From Verrucosispora sp. NA02020 (GTDB taxonomy: Bacteria > Actinomycetota > Actinomycetes > Mycobacteriales > Micromonosporaceae), in NCBI RefSeq assembly GCF_013364215.1, contig NZ_CP054923.1:4092001-4156000 (forward strand): a stretch of 64,000 nucleotides of DNA, read 5' to 3'. Made by a program: the position numbers and the translations under genes. This document shows, one piece after another, positions 25,138 through 32,846 of the stretch. The notes beneath the pieces were generated by a model. The model made no database searches. It saw only the letters and a program-made list of their open reading frames with translations, and was not told where the DNA came from. Numbering within the stretch: position 1 is the stretch's first letter; each line of letters opens with the position of its first letter.

Positions 25138-26289
25138 ATGACCCGCAGGTCGATCGGCATCATCGTGAACGGCGTCACCGGCCGGATGGGATACCGGCAG
25201 CATCTGGTGCGCTCCCTGCTGGCCATCCGCGACGCCGGCGGCGTACGGCTGCCCGACGGCACCACCCTCTGGCCGCACCTCGTGCTGGTCGGCCGCAGTG
25301 AGGCCAAGCTGCGGGAGATCGCCGACCGGCACGGCCTGACCGACTGGACCACCGACCTGAGCGCGGCGCTGGCCCGCGACGACGTCGAGATCTACTTCGA
25401 CGCGCAGGTCACCCAGCAGCGGGAGAAGGCGATCCGGCAGGCCATCGAGGCCGGCAAGCACATCTACACCGAGAAGCCGCTGGCCGAGGACACCGCCGCC
25501 GCACTGGACCTGGCCCGTGCCGCGAACGCCGCCGGCATCCGCACCGGCGTGGTGCAGGACAAACTCTTCCTGCCCGGGCTGCGCAAACTCAAGCGGCTGC
25601 TCGACGGCGGCTTCTTCGGTCAGGTGCTGTCGGTGCGCGGCGACTTCGGCTACTGGGTCTTCGAGGGCGACTGGCAGCCCGCCCAGCGTCCCTCGTGGAA
25701 CTACCGGGCCTCCGACGGCGGCGGCATCGTGGTCGACATGTTCCCGCACTGGCACTACGTGCTGGCGGAACTCTTCGGCGAGGTCCGCAGCGTCTCGGCC
25801 ACCGTCGCCACGCACATCCCGCAGCGCGTCGACGAGCGGGGTCGCCCGTACGCGGCCACCGCCGACGACGCCGCGTACGCCGTGTTCGAGCTGGCCGGCG
25901 GCGTGATCGCCCAGCTCAACTCCTCCTGGTGCGTCCGGGTGCACCGGGACGAACTGGTCGAGTTCCAGGTCGACGGCACGCAGGGCAGCGCGGTGGCCGG
26001 ACTGCGTCGCTGCCGGGTGCAGCACCGCGCGGTCACCCCGAAGCCGGTGTGGAACCCGGACCTGCCGGCCACCGAGGACTTCCGGTCGCAGTGGACCGAG
26101 GTGCCGGACAACGAGGAGTTCGACAACGGCTTCAAGGTGCAGTGGGAGGCGTTCCTGCGGCACGTCGCCGTCGGCGAGCCGTTCCCGTGGGACTTCCTGG
26201 CCGGGGCGCGCGGCGTGCAACTGGCCGAGCTGGGTCTGGTGTCGGCCCGCGAGGGGCGCCGCGTCGAGATCCCGGAGCTGTCGCTGTGA
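25138..26289 (+). CDS. Gfo/Idh/MocA-family oxidoreductase
   Basis: Predicted 383 aa. The N-terminus IGIIVNGVTGRMGYRQHL is a Rossmann dinucleotide-binding turn, HIYTEKPLAED carries the family EKP motif with the catalytic-site lysine, and the C-terminal half is the alpha/beta dimer domain. Such enzymes oxidise or reduce sugars or inositols with NAD(P). ATG follows GGAAGG by 6 nt. Its stop overlaps the DUF993 start (GTGA). First gene of a LacI-controlled operon; the substrate is probably a hexose or cyclitol derivative, not defined. Confidence 0.85.
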   Translation: MTRRSIGIIVNGVTGRMGYRQHLVRSLLAIRDAGGVRLPDGTTLWPHLVLVGRSEAKLREIADRHGLTDWTTDLSAALARDDVEIYFDAQVTQQREKAIRQAIEAGKHIYTEKPLAEDTAAALDLARAANAAGIRTGVVQDKLFLPGLRKLKRLLDGGFFGQVLSVRGDFGYWVFEGDWQPAQRPSWNYRASDGGGIVVDMFPHWHYVLAELFGEVRSVSATVATHIPQRVDERGRPYAATADDAAYAVFELAGGVIAQLNSSWCVRVHRDELVEFQVDGTQGSAVAGLRRCRVQHRAVTPKPVWNPDLPATEDFRSQWTEVPDNEEFDNGFKVQWEAFLRHVAVGEPFPWDFLAGARGVQLAELGLVSAREGRRVEIPELSL

Positions 26290-27440
26290 GCGCCACCGAG
26301 GTCACCCTGCCCGGTGGCCGGCGACTGCGGCTGGCCGGTGGCACCGGGCACCCCCGCCCCGACGGCCCGCCGCGCAGCCGGATCGCCTATGCCGCCGCGC
26401 ACGTGGTGGCCGACCCGCAGGCCGACAACACCCCGGGTACGCCCGCCGTCGTCGACTGGGAGAGCACCCTCGCCTTCCGTCGCCACCTCTGGTCGTACGG
26501 GCTGGGGGTGGCCGAGGCGATGGACACCGCGCAGCGCGGCATGGGCCTGGACTATTCGGCCACCCGGGAACTGATCCGGCGCAGCGCGGCCGAGGCCCGG
26601 GCGGCCGGCGGTCGGATCGTCGCCGGTGCCGCCACCGACCAGCTCCCGGCCGGCCCGGTCACCCTCGCCGAGGTCACCGCCGCCTACCGCGAGCAGATCG
26701 ACGACGTGCAGGCCGCCGGGGCGGTGCCGGTGCTGATGTGCAGCCGCCACCTGGCCGCCGCCGCCCGTGGCCCCGAGGACTACCTGCGGGTGTACGACGA
26801 CCTGCTGTCCGCCGCCGATCGGCCGGTGGTGCTGCACTGGCTCGGCCCGATGTTCGACCCGGCGTTGGCCGGCTACTGGGGCTCGACCGACCTGGACCTG
26901 GCCGCCGACACGGTGGTGGAGCTGCTCAAGTCACACGCCGCCCGGGTCGACGGGATCAAGGTGTCGCTGCTCGACGCCGGACGCGAGGTGGCGTTGCGCC
27001 GCCGACTGCCGGCCGGCGTACGCCTCTACACCGGCGACGACTTCCACTACCCGGAGCTGATCCGGGGCGACGCGGACGGCTACTCCGACGCGCTGCTGGG
27101 TGTCTTCGCGGCCATCGCACCGGCCGCGTCGGCCGCGTTCGCCGCCCTCGACCGGGGCGACCTGACCGCGTACGACGAGATCTTCGCGCCCACCGTGCCG
27201 CTGGCCCGGCACCTGTTCGCGGCCCCGACCTGGTATTACAAGACCGGGATCGTCTTCCTCGCCTGGTTGGCCGGTCACCAGGACCACTTCACCATGGTCG
27301 GCGGCCTCCAGTCCGGCCGGTCACCGGCGCACCTGGGCACCCTGCTCACCCTGGCCGACGCCGCCGGCCTGCTGCCCGACGCCGAGCTGGCCGCCGCCCG
27401 CGCCCGGGCCTTCTTCCAGGTGGCGGGGGTGGCCCAGTGA
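26286..27440 (+). CDS. DUF993 protein (dihydrodipicolinate synthase-like TIM barrel)
   Basis: Predicted 384 aa. The family is recognised by RIAYAAAHVVADP near the N-terminus, the middle segment VLMCSRHLAAAARGPEDYLRVYDDLLSAADRPVVLHWLGPMFDP, and VDGIKVSLLDAGREVALR, which contains a lysine where class I aldolases of the DapA type form the Schiff base. This suggests retro-aldol cleavage of a keto-sugar acid or similar. No function is established for DUF993 to my knowledge. Coupled on both sides by GTGA overlaps, so it acts in the same pathway as the dehydrogenase and isomerase. Confidence 0.8.
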   Translation: MSATEVTLPGGRRLRLAGGTGHPRPDGPPRSRIAYAAAHVVADPQADNTPGTPAVVDWESTLAFRRHLWSYGLGVAEAMDTAQRGMGLDYSATRELIRRSAAEARAAGGRIVAGAATDQLPAGPVTLAEVTAAYREQIDDVQAAGAVPVLMCSRHLAAAARGPEDYLRVYDDLLSAADRPVVLHWLGPMFDPALAGYWGSTDLDLAADTVVELLKSHAARVDGIKVSLLDAGREVALRRRLPAGVRLYTGDDFHYPELIRGDADGYSDALLGVFAAIAPAASAAFAALDRGDLTAYDEIFAPTVPLARHLFAAPTWYYKTGIVFLAWLAGHQDHFTMVGGLQSGRSPAHLGTLLTLADAAGLLPDAELAAARARAFFQVAGVAQ

Positions 27441-28255
27441 CCGGCGGGCGCCCGGAGCTGGCCCGCTTCTCGTTCAACCAGGCCACCGCCACGCACTGGG
27501 CGCTGCCCGACGTGGTGGCCGGGTGCGTCGACGCCGGGGTGCCCGGCATCGGCCTGTGGCGCGAGCCGGTTGCCGAGTACGGCCTGGACCGCGCCGCCAA
27601 GCTGGTCCGCGACGCCGGGCTGGCGGTCACCACGCTGTGCCGGGGCGGGTTCTTCACCGCCGACGACTGGTGGGACGAGAACCGGCGCGCCGTCGACGAG
27701 GCCACCGCGCTCGGCGCGCCGGTGCTGGTGCTGGTCTCCGGCGGCCTCCCTTCGGGCAGCAAGGACATCGACGGGGCGCGCGCCCGGGTGGCCGACGCCG
27801 TCGCCGAACTGGCCCCGTACGCCGACTCGGCCGGGGTGACGCTCGCCATCGAGCCGTTGCACCCGATGTTCAGCGCCGACCGCTGCGTCATCGCCACCCT
27901 CGGCCAGGCCCTCGACATCGCCGAACGGTTCGACCCGGGCGTGGTCGGCGTGGTGGTGGACGCCTACCACGTGTGGTGGGACGACACCGTCCACGACCAG
28001 ATCGCCCGCGCGGGGGAGTGGATCGCCTCGTTCCAGGTCTGCGACTGGATCACCCCGCTGCCCGAGGGCGTGCTGCTGGGGCGGGCGCTGCCCGGCGACG
28101 GCTGCATCGAGCTGCGCCGGATGCGCGAGGCGGTCGACGCGGCCGGCTACACCGGCCCGATCGAGGTGGAGGTCTTCAACGCGCAGGTGTGGGCGCGTCC
28201 CGGTGCGGAGGTGCTGGCCGCCTCGATCGACGGCTACCTGCGCGAGGTGGCCTGA
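27437..28255 (+). CDS. Sugar phosphate isomerase/epimerase (AP endonuclease-2-like TIM barrel)
   Basis: Predicted 272 aa. FSFNQATATHWALPDVVAGC opens the barrel; metal-ligand acidic residues are visible in LAIEPLHPMFS (Glu), VVVDAYHVWWD (Asp, His) and the final PIEVEVFNAQVW (Glu). This is the xylose-isomerase-like/IolE-IolI family that isomerises or epimerises sugars or inosose derivatives. GTG start overlaps the DUF993 stop. Last gene of the operon; a hairpin follows 35 bp after its stop. No transporter is included. Confidence 0.85.
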   Translation: MTGGRPELARFSFNQATATHWALPDVVAGCVDAGVPGIGLWREPVAEYGLDRAAKLVRDAGLAVTTLCRGGFFTADDWWDENRRAVDEATALGAPVLVLVSGGLPSGSKDIDGARARVADAVAELAPYADSAGVTLAIEPLHPMFSADRCVIATLGQALDIAERFDPGVVGVVVDAYHVWWDDTVHDQIARAGEWIASFQVCDWITPLPEGVLLGRALPGDGCIELRRMREAVDAAGYTGPIEVEVFNAQVWARPGAEVLAASIDGYLREVA

Positions 28256-28289
28256 TCACAGCTCGCGCGCGCAGATGATCCGGGCTCGT

Positions 28290-28325
28290 CGCCCTGTCAG
28301 GTGTAGTAGGCGACCTGACAGGGCG
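28290..28325. terminator. Hairpin at the convergent gene ends
   Basis: A 12-bp perfect stem (28290-28301 with 28314-28325; CGCCCTGTCAGG/CCTGACAGGGCG) ends the sugar operon and overlaps the last codons of the converging small secreted-protein gene. Confidence 0.65.
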
Positions 28326-28749
28326 TGCCGCCGACCTCGAAGGCGGTCGGTCGCTGAGTCGCGATGAAGGCGACGCCGCTGAAGCGCATGATGGCAGCCG
28401 CGCCGGGCGCGAGGGTGTTGGTGTACGGAGGCCACGCCGGAGTGAGTGTGCCGGTGGTGCCCACGAGAGTCAGGGTGCCGTTCTCCGCGTAGGGATGGAC
28501 GTATGCGGGGAGCGGTGCGGTGAAGCGGACGGCCCAGTCGACGAGGGGCGCCGAGCCCGTGTTCACCACCACGATGGTGGTCATGTAGGCGGATCCGTGC
28601 ATGACCACGGAGACCGGGCAGATGACGGTGGCCGGGTCGGCGGTCGATGAGGGGTTCGCCGTGGAGGCGCGGGCGAGCGTCGTCGGCGCCAGCACGGTCA
28701 CGCAGACGGCGACCAGCAGCGCCGGCCACAGGGCGCGGAATCTGACCAT
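28297..28749 (-). CDS. Small secreted protein, beta-sandwich (CBM2-like) fold suspected
   Basis: Predicted 150 aa from ATG 28749 (an upstream ATG would add 10 residues). Signal peptide of about 30 residues (LWPALLVAVCVTVLAPTTLARAS). The mature part has the pattern VVVNTGSAPLVDWAVRFTAP, later NGTLTLVGTTGTLTPAWPPYTNTLAPGAAAIMRFSGVA, resembling the alternating strands of family 2 cellulose-binding modules, and two Cys (in VICPV and GTPCQV) that could form the usual N-to-C disulphide. No catalytic domain is attached. The carbohydrate-binding role is a guess from the pattern; otherwise it is an unrecognised exported protein. Confidence 0.6.
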   Translation of the reverse strand: MVRFRALWPALLVAVCVTVLAPTTLARASTANPSSTADPATVICPVSVVMHGSAYMTTIVVVNTGSAPLVDWAVRFTAPLPAYVHPYAENGTLTLVGTTGTLTPAWPPYTNTLAPGAAAIMRFSGVAFIATQRPTAFEVGGTPCQVAYYT

Positions 28750-28866
28750 GGCGGGATCCCCCGATCGAGTCGACGACACATCAATTGTCGTCTGTCGATG
28801 CGATGCCCCGTCCAGAGGTGCGCGCGATAAACCCCGTATGTGAGTTCTCGTGGAACGGAGTGTCCG

Positions 28867-29796
28867 TCAGCCCGTCGTGGTGCGGTTGGCGAGGGCGTCG
28901 ACCAGGCGGCGGGTGGAGCCGGCCAGGTTCCACCGCTCGGCCAGCTCGACCAGGCGTTCCGGGTCGGCCGGTGCGGTCGGCAACTCGGTGGGCAGCGACG
29001 GCAGCGGCACGTCCAGGGCGACCCGCACCACCTTCGGTGCCACTGCCAGGTAGTCGCGGGCGGCGTCGAGCTTGGTGCGCAGGCCGGGGGCGAAACCGGA
29101 GGCCGGATCATCCAGCGCGGCCAGGATGCCGGCGATGTCGCCGTACCGCTCGATCAGCCGGGCGGCGGTCTTCTCGCCGACGCCGGCCACGCCCGGCAGC
29201 CCGTCACTGGGGTCGCCCCGCAGCGCGGCGAAGTCGGCGTACCGGTCGGCGGCCACCCCGTAGCGGGCCCGGACGGCGGTGTCGTCGCAGTCGTCCAGCT
29301 TGGCCACGCCCCGCCCGACGTAGAGCAGCCGCACCCCACGGGCGTCGTCGACGAGTTGGAACAGGTCACGGTCGCCGGAGACCACCTCGACCGGGCCGGG
29401 CTGGGTGACCGAGAGCGTGCCCAGCACGTCGTCGGCCTCGTAGCCGGTCGCGCCGACCACGGTGATGCCGAGGGCGTCGAGCACGTCCAGGATCATCGGC
29501 ACCTGCGGGCTGAGGGTGTCCGGCACGACCTCGCCGCCCTCGGGGGCCACCCGGTGCGCCTTGTACGACGGCAGCAGCGCGACCCGCCAGTCCGGCCGCC
29601 AGTCGTGGTCCATCGCGCACACCATCCGGCCCGGCCGCCGGGTGCGGACCAGTTGGGCGAGCATGTCGAGGAATCCGCGTACGGCGTTGACCGGCTGGCC
29701 GTCGGCGGTCCGCGCGGCCGACTCGGGGATGCCGAAGTAGGCCCGGAAGTAGAGACTGGGCGCGTCGACGAGCATGATCGGGGTCTGCTGTGCCAC
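28867..29796 (-). CDS. 5'-3' exonuclease (PIN/H3TH, DNA polymerase I exonuclease-like)
   Basis: Predicted 309 aa. Metal-binding acidic residues of the T5/Taq exonuclease family are visible: MLVDAPSLYFRAYF, MVCAMDHDWRPDWR, GYEADDVLGTL and VVSGDRDLFQLVDD; the helix-three-turn-helix DNA-binding part is GVAGVGEKTAARLIERYGD. It removes 5' flaps or RNA primers and is a stand-alone actinobacterial version without polymerase. GTG start 29796 with a weak ribosome site; the frame extends upstream without a better one. Divergent from the VOC protein gene across 73 bp. Confidence 0.9.
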   Translation of the reverse strand: MAQQTPIMLVDAPSLYFRAYFGIPESAARTADGQPVNAVRGFLDMLAQLVRTRRPGRMVCAMDHDWRPDWRVALLPSYKAHRVAPEGGEVVPDTLSPQVPMILDVLDALGITVVGATGYEADDVLGTLSVTQPGPVEVVSGDRDLFQLVDDARGVRLLYVGRGVAKLDDCDDTAVRARYGVAADRYADFAALRGDPSDGLPGVAGVGEKTAARLIERYGDIAGILAALDDPASGFAPGLRTKLDAARDYLAVAPKVVRVALDVPLPSLPTELPTAPADPERLVELAERWNLAGSTRRLVDALANRTTTG

Positions 29797-29869
29797 GCCC
29801 GACAGCCTGGCACATCCCACCGACGTTCGCGGTCGACGGCACGTCGACGGCGCGATCCAGGAGGACGCG

Positions 29870-30250
29870 ATGACCACGAGGCCCCGACTCGCGCTGACCA
29901 CGGTCAACCTGGACACACCCGACCCGGCGGCGCTGTCCCGCTTCTACGCGCGACTGCTCGGTTGGACGGTGGAGGTCGAGGAGGCCGACGACGTCATCCT
30001 GCGCGGGCCCGAGGGCGGGGTGGGCCTGTCCTTCCAGCGCGAGCGGGCGTACGTGCGGCCGACCTGGCCGGCCGAGGCGGACCGGCAGCAGATGATGATG
30101 CATCTGGAGATCGGGGTCGAAGACCTGGCCGCCGCCCTGGAGCACGCGCTGGCCTGTGGTGCCACGCTGGCCGAGTTCCAGCCGCAGGACGACGTGCGGG
30201 TCTGCCTGGACCCGGACGGCCACCCGTTCTGTCTCTGGCTGATGGACTGA
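29870..30250 (+). CDS. VOC-superfamily (glyoxalase/dioxygenase-like) protein
   Basis: Predicted 126 aa, one pair of beta-alpha-beta-beta-beta modules: LTTVNLDTPDPAALSRFYARLLGW at the start and MMHLEIGVEDLAAALEHALACGA in the second half, closing with VCLDPDGHPFCLWL. Family members include glyoxalases, fosfomycin resistance proteins and bleomycin-binding proteins. The first metal-ligand position usually held by His is not clearly present (LTTVNLD), so it may be a binding protein rather than an enzyme. ATG follows CAGGAGGACGCG, an excellent ribosome site. Confidence 0.8.
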   Translation: MTTRPRLALTTVNLDTPDPAALSRFYARLLGWTVEVEEADDVILRGPEGGVGLSFQRERAYVRPTWPAEADRQQMMMHLEIGVEDLAAALEHALACGATLAEFQPQDDVRVCLDPDGHPFCLWLMD

Positions 30251-30393
30251 CCGCGAGGCCGGTCGGTCGGTGGTCGACACGACCCGCACCGTCCGTGCCC
30301 GCCACCCGAACGAACGTTAAGCTGAGCGGGTGGGAGCCAGAAGCTGCCACGGCGTACGACAGCTCACCACCATCCCACGGAGCTCACCACGCT

Positions 30394-31536
30394 ATGACCG
30401 TCGACCGGATCCTGCCCACCGAAGAGGCCCACGACCTGCTGGAGCTGGCCACCGAACTCGCCGACCGCGAGCTGGCCCCGAAGGCCGTCGAGTTCGAGCA
30501 GCGCGCCGAGTTCCCCCGCGAGCTGCTGCGCACCCTGGGCCGGGCCGGTCTGCTCGGCCTGCCCTATCCGGAGGAGTACGGCGGCGCCGCCCAGCCGTAC
30601 GAGGTCTACCTCCAGGTGCTGGAGATCCTGGCGAGCCGCTGGCTGGCGGTCGCCGAGGCGGTCAGCGTGCACACGCTCTCCTGCCACCCGGTCGCCACGT
30701 TCGGCGACGACGCCCAGCGCAAGCTGCTGCCCGACATGATCGGCGGCGAGCTGCTCGGCGCGTACTGCCTCTCCGAACCGCAGGGTGGCTCGGACGCCGC
30801 CGCGCTGACCACCAAGGCGGTCCGCGACGGCGACGCGTACGTGGTCACCGGCACCAAGGCATGGATCACCCACGCCCAGGTGGCCGACTTCTACAACGTC
30901 TTCTGCCGCACCGGCGTACCCGGTCCGCGGGGCATCTCCTGCCTGCTGCTCGACCGGGCCACTCCCGGTCTCCACCCGCAGGCCGCCGAGCGCACCATGG
31001 GACTGCGGTCGTCACCGGTGGCACAGCTCGTCTTCGACGACGCGCGGGTGCCGGCGGAGCGGCTGATCGGCGGCGAGGGCGCCGGCTTCACCATCGCCAT
31101 GTCCGCCCTGGACTCCGGCCGCCTCGGCATCGCCGCCTGCGCGGTGGGGTTGGCCCAGGCAGCGCTGGACTACGCGGTCGGCTACGCCCGGGAACGTCGC
31201 CAGTTCGGCCGTGCCGTCATCGACTTCCAGGGCCTCGGCTTCACCCTCGCCGACCTGGCCACGCAGATCTCCGCCGCCCGGGCGTTGACGCTCGCCGCCG
31301 CCCGGCTGCGCGACGCCGGACGGCCGTACTCGATCGAGGCGGCCAAGGCGAAACTCTTCGCCACCGACGTGGCGATGCGGGTGACCACCGACGCGGTGCA
31401 GGTGCTCGGCGGCGCCGGGTACGTGGCCGACCACCCGGTGGAGCGCTACATGCGGGAGGCCAAGGTGCTCCAGATCGTGGAGGGCACCAACCAGATCCAG
31501 CGTCTGGTGATCTCCCGGGCCCTGGCCAAGGAGTGA
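30394..31536 (+). CDS. Acyl-CoA dehydrogenase
   Basis: Predicted 380 aa, full length. YCLSEPQGGSDAAAL is family signature 1 (flavin contact), RQFGRAVIDFQGLGFTLADL the helical FAD-binding region, and VEGTNQIQRLVISR near the C-terminus holds the catalytic Glu in IVEGTNQ, as in short- and branched-chain enzymes. It introduces a C2-C3 double bond into an acyl-CoA and passes electrons to ETF. An Lrp/AsnC-type regulator gene follows 64 bp downstream and may control it; branched-chain amino acid catabolism is plausible but unproven. Confidence 0.9.
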   Translation: MTVDRILPTEEAHDLLELATELADRELAPKAVEFEQRAEFPRELLRTLGRAGLLGLPYPEEYGGAAQPYEVYLQVLEILASRWLAVAEAVSVHTLSCHPVATFGDDAQRKLLPDMIGGELLGAYCLSEPQGGSDAAALTTKAVRDGDAYVVTGTKAWITHAQVADFYNVFCRTGVPGPRGISCLLLDRATPGLHPQAAERTMGLRSSPVAQLVFDDARVPAERLIGGEGAGFTIAMSALDSGRLGIAACAVGLAQAALDYAVGYARERRQFGRAVIDFQGLGFTLADLATQISAARALTLAAARLRDAGRPYSIEAAKAKLFATDVAMRVTTDAVQVLGGAGYVADHPVERYMREAKVLQIVEGTNQIQRLVISRALAKE

Positions 31537-31600
31537 CCGCGCCTGCCCTCGGGTGGGTTCGTCGTCGCGCGGACGGGCCTTTCCCGGTAGGTTGCACGCC

Positions 31601-32107
31601 GTGGAGGAGATCGACCGGGCCATCGTCGCCGCGCTGACCACGGACGGCCGGCAGTCGTACACGGATCTCGCGGAGAAGGTGGGTCTGTCCGTCTCGGCCG
31701 TGCACCAGCGGGTACGCCGGCTGGAACAGCGCGGTGTGGTCAAGGGCTACACCGCGCGGGTCTCGTTCGAGGCGCTCGACCTGCCGTTGACCGCGTTCGT
31801 GGCGATCCGGCCGTTCGACCCGTCGCAGCCGGACGACGCCCCGGTACGCCTCGCGCACCTGCCCGAGATCGACTCGTGCTACTCGGTGGCGGGGGAGGAC
31901 TTCTACCTGTTGCTGGTGCGGGTGGCCGGTCCGGTCGACCTGGAACGCGTACTCCAGGAGATCCGGACCGCGGCGAACGTCACCACCCGGACGACGGTGG
32001 TGCTCTCCACGCCCTACGAAGGCCGCCCGCCGAAGATCAGTGGCGAGCCGTCGAGTCGCTCACGGTCGCGGTCGGCGGGGGAGGCGGCTGGTTCCACCGG
32101 AGGATGA
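31601..32107 (+). CDS. Lrp/AsnC-family transcriptional regulator
   Basis: Predicted 168 aa. N-terminal helix-turn-helix VEEIDRAIVAALTTDGRQSYTDLAEKVGLSVSAVHQRVRRLEQRG followed by the RAM effector domain (FVAIRPFDPS to VLQEIRTAANVTTRTTVVLST). GTG 31601 is the start consistent with the family; upstream codons are non-homologous. Such proteins sense amino acids and bind clustered degenerate palindromes. The last 71 bp overlap the convergent phosphatase gene; the C-terminal Ser/Arg-rich tail is encoded in that overlap. Confidence 0.88.
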   Translation: MEEIDRAIVAALTTDGRQSYTDLAEKVGLSVSAVHQRVRRLEQRGVVKGYTARVSFEALDLPLTAFVAIRPFDPSQPDDAPVRLAHLPEIDSCYSVAGEDFYLLLVRVAGPVDLERVLQEIRTAANVTTRTTVVLSTPYEGRPPKISGEPSSRSRSRSAGEAAGSTGG

Positions 32108-32648
32108 CCCGCCGGCCGTGCTCGTGGCCGAGCACGCTCATGGTGGCGGTGTCCAGCCGGAGCAGCCCGCCGGCCGACGGCGGCAGGCCGATCCACCGGG
32201 CACCCAGCACGCGCAGCGAGTGCGCGTGCCCGACCACCGCGACGGAACCCCGGTCGAGCAGCGGATGCACCGTGGCGAGCAGCCGGTCGAGGCGTTCGCC
32301 GACCTCGCTGGGCGACTCCCCGTTGGGGCACCCGTCGGTCCACACGTTCCAACTGGACCGTTCGTCGTGGATCTCGGCGGTGGTCCGGCCCTCGTAGTCG
32401 CCGTAGTGCCACTCGGCCAGATCCTCGTCGGTGCTGGTGACGGTCAGCCCGGCCAGTTGCGCGGTGAGCAGCGCCCGGCGGCGCGGGCTGCTCAGCACCG
32501 CGGCGAACCGCCGGCCGGCGAGCGCCGGACCGAGCGCGCGGGCCTGTCGCTCACCGTCGGGCGTCAGCTCCAGATCCGTGTACGAGGTGTGCCGGCGACT
32601 GGCGCTCCAGGTGGTCTCGCCGTGTCGGACGAGCAGGATCTCGCTCAT
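32037..32648 (-). CDS. Histidine phosphatase (phosphoglycerate mutase-like) family protein
   Basis: Predicted 203 aa. The catalytic RHG motif is near the N-terminus (LLVRHGETTWSASRRHT), with the acidic residue in DLAEWHYGDYEGRT and the second His in VAVVGHAHSLRVLGARW, the pattern of GpmB/CobC-type phosphatases rather than mutases. Substrate unknown. Its promoter region overlaps the start of the ABC-F leader on the other strand, and its 3' end overlaps the Lrp gene by 71 bp, an unusually large convergent overlap. Confidence 0.88.
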   Translation of the reverse strand: MSEILLVRHGETTWSASRRHTSYTDLELTPDGERQARALGPALAGRRFAAVLSSPRRRALLTAQLAGLTVTSTDEDLAEWHYGDYEGRTTAEIHDERSSWNVWTDGCPNGESPSEVGERLDRLLATVHPLLDRGSVAVVGHAHSLRVLGARWIGLPPSAGGLLRLDTATMSVLGHEHGRRVILRWNQPPPPPTATVSDSTARH

Positions 32649-32672
32649 GTTCTCAGTCAACCAGGAGTCGGA

Positions 32673-32678
32673 TAGGAT
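32673..32678 (+). promoter_or_regulatory. -10 element (TAGGAT) of the ABC-F leader
   Basis: TAGGAT fits the actinobacterial TANNNT -10 consensus and ends 7 nt before the ATG of the short leader frame, so the transcript could begin at the ATG (leaderless). The -35 (GTTCTC, 18 bp upstream) is weak. Confidence 0.5.
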
Positions 32679-32685
32679 CGTGGCC

Positions 32686-32730
32686 ATGTACTCCTGTGCC
32701 TTCTCGATGAAGCCCTGGTCCGGCCGCTGA
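32686..32730 (+). CDS. Candidate 14-aa leader peptide upstream of the ABC-F gene
   Basis: ATG to TGA encodes MYSCAFSMKPWSGR. It lies 113 bp before the ABC-F start, directly behind a -10 element, in the position where ribosome-stalling leader peptides of antibiotic-resistance ABC-F genes are found. A weak AGGA lies 9 nt upstream, but translation may be leaderless. Drug-induced stalling on this frame could alter folding of the downstream leader. No direct evidence of translation is available from sequence alone. Confidence 0.5.
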   Translation: MYSCAFSMKPWSGR

Positions 32731-32762
32731 CGGCGGCAGGGTTGACCGGCTTCTTCTAGCTC

Positions 32763-32846
32763 CACTCTGTGTCGCCGTCCTGGTGTTCCCGCCGGGCGGC
32801 CTGATCACGCTGCCCGGCTCCACGACGAGCCGAAGAGCGCAGAGTG
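32763..32846 (+). promoter_or_regulatory. Leader hairpin that pairs with the ABC-F start codon
   Basis: CACTCTGTGT (32763-32772) can pair with GCGCAGAGTG (32837-32846), ten pairs including two G-U, and the last three bases of the right arm are the GTG start codon of the ABC-F gene. A second stem, GCCGGGC/GCCCGGC (32791-32797 with 32812-32818), sits inside it. The fold would hide the start codon unless disturbed, fitting translational attenuation behind the leader peptide. Confidence 0.5.
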
